The translations under genes were made by a program, and so were the position numbers. A DNA stretch of 64,000 nucleotides from Imbricaverruca yamaguchii (Eukaryota; Arthropoda; Thecostraca; Neoverrucidae). Below are positions 57,771-64,000 of this stretch, piece by piece. How positions within the stretch are numbered: position 1 is the first letter of the stretch; each line of letters begins with the position of its first letter. The notes beneath the pieces were generated by a model. That model saw only the letters and a program-made list of their open reading frames with translations, ran no database searches and was not told the DNA's origin. The stretch is taken from positions 366,001 to 430,000 of the forward strand of contig JAOTOL010001507.1 in the NCBI GenBank assembly GCA_034440575.1, written 5' to 3'.

Positions 57771-57774
57771 CCCT

Positions 57775-58223
57775 GGAGGGAGTGGGGGGGGGGTTTCTTC
57801 TGTCCATTGAAATATATTGTTTGTCATTGTGTGCCTAAGCGTTTCCGTACTTTATTCATGTATTTAATTCCTTTCTTTGCGAAGCCGATTGTGCCGAACC
57901 GCCTAAGGGAGCAGTCGGGTGGGTTCCGGTAACTGGAGCAGGTAATGACCTGCTAAAGTGCTCCTATATAGGTGACCTAAGGTCAAATGGTGGATCTGGC
58001 ATCTGTATTGCATCATTAGTAATGTCAAAAGCACAATTAAGGCCAATTTTGGAGCATTTAAACACAATCACAGCGATCCATCCATCCACCCTGTGAATTT
58101 CGTTGCTCTAGCCTTCGTAGGAGCCGAGATAGTAGGGGGGGGGATTCCGCCCCCCCTCCTGTGCGCGTAATTTTCCGAGGCCCTCCAGGGCGCGTAATTT
58201 TCCGAGGCCCTCCAGGGCGCGTG
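57775..58223 (+). mobile_element. Family A deletion derivative, copy 6 (449 bp)
   Basis: TTAA (57771-57774) precedes CACGAGCCCTGGAGGG. After about 45 bp it jumps to the tail module (GTTTGTCATTGTGTGCCTAAG). The right end carries a tandem duplication of about 27 bp containing CCCTCCAGGGCGCG, followed by CTAA (58224-58227). Both ends are kept while the middle is lost, as in a MITE. Confidence 0.75.
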
Positions 58224-58227
58224 CTAA

Positions 58228-59531
58228 GGATTGTACGAAAGTGTATGTGAGTAAAACGGGCAGGAACGTATAGGAACGACGAAAGCAACCCAAGCGATAT
58301 CTGACACAGCCACAAATCTACCGGACTGCACATATAGAAGCTACAGGAGAACTGGCGTTGAAACATAATATGCGATAGCCTGGGACAGCACCGACACACA
58401 TGTATTTGACACCAAACAAAAACACTCGAAAATCAAAGAAGGAATATTCATACCGACGGAAACGAATCCCACGCAAAATATAAATATTGGCCCATGTACA
58501 TTGTTTCTTGTGTGAATAAGCCTTTTAAAAAGTAACGGTTCGCTCTTGACGTGATATCACTACCGTATTCAAAGTACAATTCTGTAATTTTTAAATATAA
58601 CTCAATTTGGGCAACAACATCAATACCTTTACAGAATGCTTCGCCTCTCTTCCTCTCCCTTTGTGCTTGGTTTTTCTTGCAGTATCTGTCCGTTTTCCAT
58701 TTCTCATTTTCTCCATCATTCCCTCTTTCTCCCAATCTTCTTGTCTGTCCCTCTATCTTTCTCCCTTGCTCGGTATCTTTCTCCCTGCAAGCGTCAGTGT
58801 GACTGGTCGTGATAGTTTGGTTTTTGTTTTTGCTACGCGGTAACTGGCTCGCACATGTAATAATCATTACTTCCCCTTGTATTAATCGGGCGGACGATTT
58901 CAACACGGCAGCAGCTTTGCGAACAACAGGTAGAACGGGGAACAGCTCGCAGACACCGACACGTGTCTTTAAACAGTTCGAGCTCTGGCAAAATACTCTT
59001 GGCACTTGGGCCGTCCTCCACCCAATCAGGCGGTCCGCTTACCACTTCCTCCCTCCTACGACTGACCTCCTGGTCTTCCCCGGAACGCCTCACTGACCAG
59101 CGTCAGTGTGGCCCGCCAGAGGGGTGTAGGGCACTTACGGGGAGGGGGTAACACTCCTGGTCTGGCCGGCTGATGACACCTATCGCACCACACCGAGAAG
59201 AGATAGATCTGATCGTCGCACTCCGACCATCCCACTGTCTTACATGTGCCGAATGGTACAATGGTGATAGTCTGGTGTCAATGATGACACCAGACCGTGT
59301 CGTGTCGCAATTACACAGCCTCGGTCGGCCGACCGTCGGCACGCCGAGTGGAAATGATGCTGACATCATCACAACAATGTTCCTCGTCGCGTGAAAACGG
59401 CTTAGGTCAGCGATGGCACGTCGGCGGCGGCTGCCGCTCGGAGCGTTCCTGATCAGACTCGACGATTTCCAGGACACGTCGATTCTGGACACGTTGAAGC
59501 CAAACAAGTCCAAAAGAGTCATATTTTTTCG
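58228..59531. other. Unassigned sequence; small perfect hairpin
   Basis: No gene recognised. A perfect 11-bp hairpin with a 3-nt loop (GTCTGGTGTCA at 59270-59280 and TGACACCAGAC at 59284-59294) is the only clear structure. Frames near 58809-59096 on both strands have no domain motif. Confidence 0.4.
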
Positions 59532-59604
59532 CTGTCTCTGTCTCTGTCTCTGTCTCTGTCTCTGTCTCTGTCTCTGTCTCTGTCTCTGTCTCTGTCTCTG
59601 TCTC

Positions 59605-59675
<71 letters not shown>

Positions 59676-59676
59676 C
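59532..59676 (+). repeat. (CTGTCT)n and (CT)n compound microsatellite
   Basis: About 12 hexamers of CTGTCT pass into a (CT)n run of about 70 bp. Confidence 0.95.
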
Positions 59677-59699
59677 TTTCTCTTTATCCCTCTCAGGCA

Positions 59700-60905
59700 C
59701 TCACCTTCTGCCCAAATCATTTGTCGAACTGCTACCTTTTCGCCACCCCCATGCATGGTGATATCATCGGCCGTGTCTGTATTAACTGCACTTCGGAAGT
59801 GCTTTGGTGTAGTAGTCACATTATGTGGACATACTTCAAATGTTAACGTGACGTCATTTGAGCCTTACTGAAATATATTGACCTGATGACGATCCTGCGC
59901 TGAGATTGACACCGGTTTTTGTAAAAAGCATCTTCGACTACACTTTTCAACTAGTTGCTATGGTAAAATGCCGTGGCCACAATCAGTGATATGAATTGTA
60001 GGCAGATGTGTTCCGTTGGCGAAGACGAATACACAAGGACACCACACAACAATACTTCCAACACTGTGACAATGAATGGATGTTCCTGCGGCGTAATGTA
60101 GTGGTCATCTGCCACCGTTGGCGACCACCTCTTGCGCTGGTCCGGAAGCGCCAGATTTAGGGTTCGGTTTAGGCTTAGGCGTTAGGTTGTTGGATATGCG
60201 CTTTCCGAAACACTATCTGCACAATGGCGCTTCAATCATGTTATTCATACACAGTAGCAGAATGCCAACTGATTGATCCACAAGCGCTGAACTGAAACAA
60301 AACGTTTCATCCATCATAATTGTTCTCTAAAAATGTTATGTTCCATACGAGAGTAGAATGGGAATTGAATAGCGCTCGAGTGAATGAGTGGATGAGAAAA
60401 CAAATCATAATATATATGAGACAAAAGACAAATATACCCACATGCTACCAATGACGGTGGTATCCATCTAAGTTGCGGGAATGAACGGAAGAGCAATACA
60501 AGTTAACACAATTGGGATGCCTGAAATTTTGTTCGAAATGTCAAGAGCTAAATGCTGGTTCTATGGAACGCCTAGTGACATTCTATAATTATACGACCGC
60601 GCATACAACGGTATGATATTCCCTTAGTGGGAATGCATTCGCCATTGGTCGCGTGATATTAAATTAAGTTCGCAGTCACGCGTCAAGATGTTTTAAACTT
60701 AAGAATTTCAAATGCAACGCACCGTGACTAATCCTGTGTTGTTGAAATCTTCCTTTCCGTTTCGTAGCGGATCAGTAGCTCTGTGAAAGAGGAATATAGA
60801 ATGGAAGGAATTACAGCGATTCTGGCAAACTACTAATTCATTGCAACTTTTCACTCAAATAGGAATGGAACTAGTGCATTTGCTAACCGATAATGACAGA
60901 AGCAG
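59700..60905. other. Unassigned sequence
   Basis: No gene, RNA or known repeat is visible. A few TTAGG-like words (60157-60190) are not in tandem register. Confidence 0.4.
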
Positions 60906-63335
60906 GGGAGGGGGAGTAATTTTTAGAGGTGTGCCGGACCATTTGCGCCGCCTTTAAGGCGAGTACGTTAAATTCCTGCCAAAAAGGCAAGTGTTTGCAA
61001 TCAAGGTGCATACAAGTAGATATTTACGTCCAGGGAACTTTGCGCTAGTTTTTGTTAAATTTTGGGTGCTGAATGCGGGGGGGGGGGCTGAGTTGGGGAC
61101 AACTCCCTGGTGTCTGAATGGTTTTAATTTTACTTCACTCCTCCTCAAAACGATTTGTAGTTGGGGCGAGGTGGGGGTGGGGGGGTGTGGGGTGTTGAGA
61201 ATGACAGGAAACTGAATTTTGCCAGATACTAGCTTTAGCCTACTCTTATCGAAGAGCACCGAGGGATCCTTACCATGCGGACAGGGAGGCAAGTGTCCAC
61301 ACTGCTTCTCACGCAGACTGCCGCGTATTAGTTGCTAGTAACGGGTTAGTCTAAGCACACCATGTGGGGTTGTCAGTTGGGTTATTGCTGTGATTTATTT
61401 TTAAAAAATACGAAAGCAGGAAGATTCATCTACCTCCGACGGCACCACTAGATAGTCACATATTTCTAACTGGGAAGAAGTTCGGCTCAGGTATGTCCGA
61501 CGACAATCGGGGATGGATTTTTACGTGTTTCCTACGAGTGTTTCGCGGGCATGCATTACGAGTTGATGTGAGAGTTGGTGGTATGGTGCATACAGTGCTC
61601 CTGCTATATTTGCTGCATCCAGTAATAGCAAATAGAATTTGAAAGAATTTTGGGTACTTGTCACCGGGAAGAGATGGAAGCGATAGGGTGATACTCTCTC
61701 TTTGGCAACATGCCTTGAGTGGTTGTCTTTGAGAGCTAAAGCTACTACAGTCTTAGCAGAATGTGCCCTTTGCTTAACACGCGCCCTGGAGGGGGGGGGG
61801 GTTAAATCCGCCCACCCCTCCGGTTTTCCATAGATAACTCACGATTGTACCGACCGATATGCGCCATTGTTTGTTTACCTGCTTAGATATGAACGGCACG
61901 TTGCTTAAAGCAAGAAAAACGGAAATCGACCGAAAGTTGTCCGAGTTATGGGTCGGTAAAATCAAAAACATTTATCAGCGCTAGACCACAAATATCGGCG
62001 CTGATGCGCTTCCCGTATATTGGCAAAAAGGAAGAGTTTTTGGCAATACTAACGATTTGTTTGACGTATTGATATGCTGCATTGTTTCAAAGTCATGTCA
62101 GGTCACCGAGGTCAAGTCAGGCCAAGTTCATGATGGGTTAACACAAGCCCTCGAGGAGTGGAGGACGAAATCCGCCCACCCCACCGACCTTTCGTACACA
62201 ACTGTATATTGTACATGCCGATATACGCCATATTTTGCGTACCTGCTTAAAACTGTCCGGCGCATTGTTTAAAGAAAGTAAAATGAAGATCGGCCGAAAA
62301 GTTTTTAAGTTATGGACCATTCAGTTTTTAAGAAATCGCAGTGCCAGACCACACACATCGGCGCTGATGCGCTTCCCGTATATTGGCAAAAGGGAAGTGT
62401 TCTTGACAACTACTAGCGATTTGTTTGATGCATATTGTTATGGTATATAATTCATGTCATGTTAGGTCATGTTAGGTCGCCGAGGTCATCATAACAGGCT
62501 AATGGAACCAAACTTGGTCAACTGGAATGTTGTCATAAATAGAAAAGACTGTCATGCGATTGATGTCACTTTTCATGTTACTCCCTACACATCCGGGAAT
62601 CTACAGTTTGTCATTGTGTGCCTAAGCTTTTCTATACTTTATTCATGTATTTCACTCTTTTCTTTGCGAAGCCGATTGTGCCGAGCCGCCCAACGGGGCA
62701 GTCAGGTGGGCAGACCGGTTCCGGTAGCTGGAGAGGTAATGACTTGATAAAGTGCTCCTATATAGGTGACCTGAGGTCAAATAGCGAATCTGGCATATGT
62801 ATTGCATCATTAGTAATGTCCAAAACATCATTAATGCAAACCTTTGATGATTTAAACACTATCACAGCGATCCATAACGATGACAAGACAAACCACGCCA
62901 AACCAGAAAATTTTGCTATTTTGACCTCATTTGATCTTGAAGATATTGACCTAAGGTCACGAAATATGCACATAATATAGTTAACTATCGTGCCCATCCA
63001 CTCTGCGAACTTCGTTCCTCCAGACTTAATGGGAGCCGAGACTTAGGGGGCGGAATCCGCCCCCTCCAGTGCGAGTAATTTTCAGAGGCCCTCCAGGGCA
63101 CGTGATAACGTAGCATTGCGGATGTCGCAGTGAGGTGTTGTGTATTGGTCACCATCTAATTGAGGCTTTGTTAGTTTTGTGCGACCAGTTCTGAGTCTGC
63201 TGGGTATCATCTCTTTTTTGTTGATGAGATTGATTTTATAAGTTTCATGTGCATATTGTTGCTTTGATTGCGTGGGTGTGGTTGAATTTGTGTTTTGGCA
63301 AGTTGTGTTGTGTCCATGTGTTCATGTGTTCTGTT
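60906..63335 (-). mobile_element. LINE-R, copy 2, interrupted by family A
   Basis: It aligns with 8743-13330 on the same strand: GTGCCGGACCAT, CCTGGTGTCTGAATGG, ATCGAAGAGCACCGAGGGAT, CCTCCGACGGCACC, TTTCCTACGAGTGTTTCGCGG and the end of the RNase H ORF. ORF remnants lie at 61600-61770 and 63109-63330 (minus; NTWTQHNLPKHKFNHTHAIK). It lacks the CR1 inserted in copy 1 (single AGTTGG at 61375-61380) and instead carries a family A element where copy 1 has one uninterrupted TTAA (12990-12993). Confidence 0.78.
61778..63104 (+). mobile_element. Family A TTAA element, copy 7 (1.33 kb)
   Basis: Flanks are TTAA (61774-61777) and ATAA (63105-63108). The left end is CACGCGCCCTGGAGGG and the inverted right end is CACGTGCCCTGGAGGG. 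It has a first unit, a second unit starting CACAAGCCCTCGAGGAG near 62141, then the tail module. This is the best-defined copy because the host LINE-R sequence is known on both sides. Confidence 0.87.
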
Positions 63336-64000
63336 CTGTTATGTGTCGATGGCCATCTCCTACACACATCGCAACACCTGAACGCATACAGAATCATGCG
63401 CTGTTCCTCATCACCGGGACACACTGCACCCCTAGACCCGGGACACACTGCCCATCACTAGAGTCCGGTCTGAGGCCCACTTCCCTAGCTTACAACACCG
63501 CAGAACACTCCAAGTAGTTAGATACAACTTTCGAACCACAGCATACCACAGCAACTCTGCCAGTCTCGCATTCTCTAACCCTCCCGTTCGGCGTACATAT
63601 AATAGAAACAAGCACAATATTGCCATACATTTGAGCCATGTTCATAGCTCGATCATCTAACACACACACTCACCAAATCACTAGAATCCACATAAAATCA
63701 CGCACTCACCTCATCACCGGACAACACCGCAGAACAGTACAACTCGTTAGATACCACTTCAGGACGACAAAACAGCTAAATTGTCCCTCCAATGTCCCAT
63801 GGTCTAAGCTCTCCAAAAACGAGAATAAATACAGCATTGCCATTCACTTGATGCAGGTTCTCACATCTACACAGAAATCCTACTCGTCCCCATCGACGTT
63901 CAAGTCAATTTTTTTTTAATATCAAGAGGCCCACACACAACACATTATTATTTTACACTGATGGCTCCCGTACCAGCAATGGTAAGGGTGCCGCCTAGTG
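63336..64000 (+). pseudogene. Degenerate retroelement ORF leading to an RNase H start at the window edge
   Basis: At about 63945-63996 the plus strand reads FYTDGSRTSNGKGAA, the first catalytic motif of retroelement RNase H, then a stop. Upstream (63640-63920) fragments such as IAIHLMQVLTSTQKSYSS could be the region before RNase H of a LINE ORF2. Two related blocks (near 63440-63560 and 63700-63780, each with CACCGCAGAACA) look like an internal duplication. The rest lies outside the window. Confidence 0.5.

Noticed and set aside
60157..60190. A second telomere-like repeat
   Set aside because: The TTAGG-like words are interrupted and out of register, so they are not a tandem array.

Overview
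The window looks like intergenic DNA from an animal genome, most probably an arthropod. There are no operons or closely packed genes. Almost everything I can recognise is transposon-derived: non-LTR retrotransposons, short TTAA-flanked DNA elements, hAT-like DNA, microsatellites and minisatellites. A short interstitial (TTAGG)n array at 15047-15070 matches the arthropod telomere repeat; it is the only lineage hint and a weak one. I found no convincing host gene. Family names used here (CR1-like, LINE-L, LINE-R, LINE-S; TTAA families A, B and C) are working labels.

Layout. (1) 800-6066: an almost complete CR1-like LINE with a duplicated 5' leader, an intact ORF1 (coiled coil plus SGNH/GDSL hydrolase) and an ORF2 (endonuclease plus reverse transcriptase) broken by one frameshift. 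(2) 6968-13659: a four-layer nest. A TTAA-flanked family C element holds a family B element and a LINE-R copy, and LINE-R holds a second CR1. (3) 15047-21990: telomere-like repeat, 66-bp and 34-bp minisatellites, then three decayed pieces of LINE-L in alternating orientation. (4) 23359-29316: a run of family A and B elements inserted beside and inside one another. (5) 29317-36350: LINE-S on the minus strand, split by a 4.16-kb hAT-like insertion with an 8-bp target duplication; the insertion holds further nested elements and a third CR1 piece. (6) 37711-41602: a family B copy interrupted by family C. The C copy contains about 1.75 kb of homopolymer-rich sequence that is probably misassembled. 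(7) 41603-64000: more A, B and LINE-R copies, a 47-bp minisatellite beside a tRNA-derived sequence, a 258-bp palindrome carrying two hammerhead-ribozyme-like motifs, long SSRs, and the start of an RNase H domain at the right edge.

Relations. Families A, B and C are non-autonomous as far as I can see (no transposase in the window). They share TTAA target duplications, termini starting CAC or CCC, GC-rich hairpins just inside the ends and many AGGTCA-type nuclear-receptor half-sites. A and B also share an almost identical 19-bp direct repeat of that site. Several insertions have an empty-site counterpart elsewhere in the window, which fixes their boundaries from sequence alone. The LINEs carry the enzymes for their own retrotransposition, but every ORF2 here is broken, so the locus is probably a graveyard; only CR1 copy 1 looks recent.
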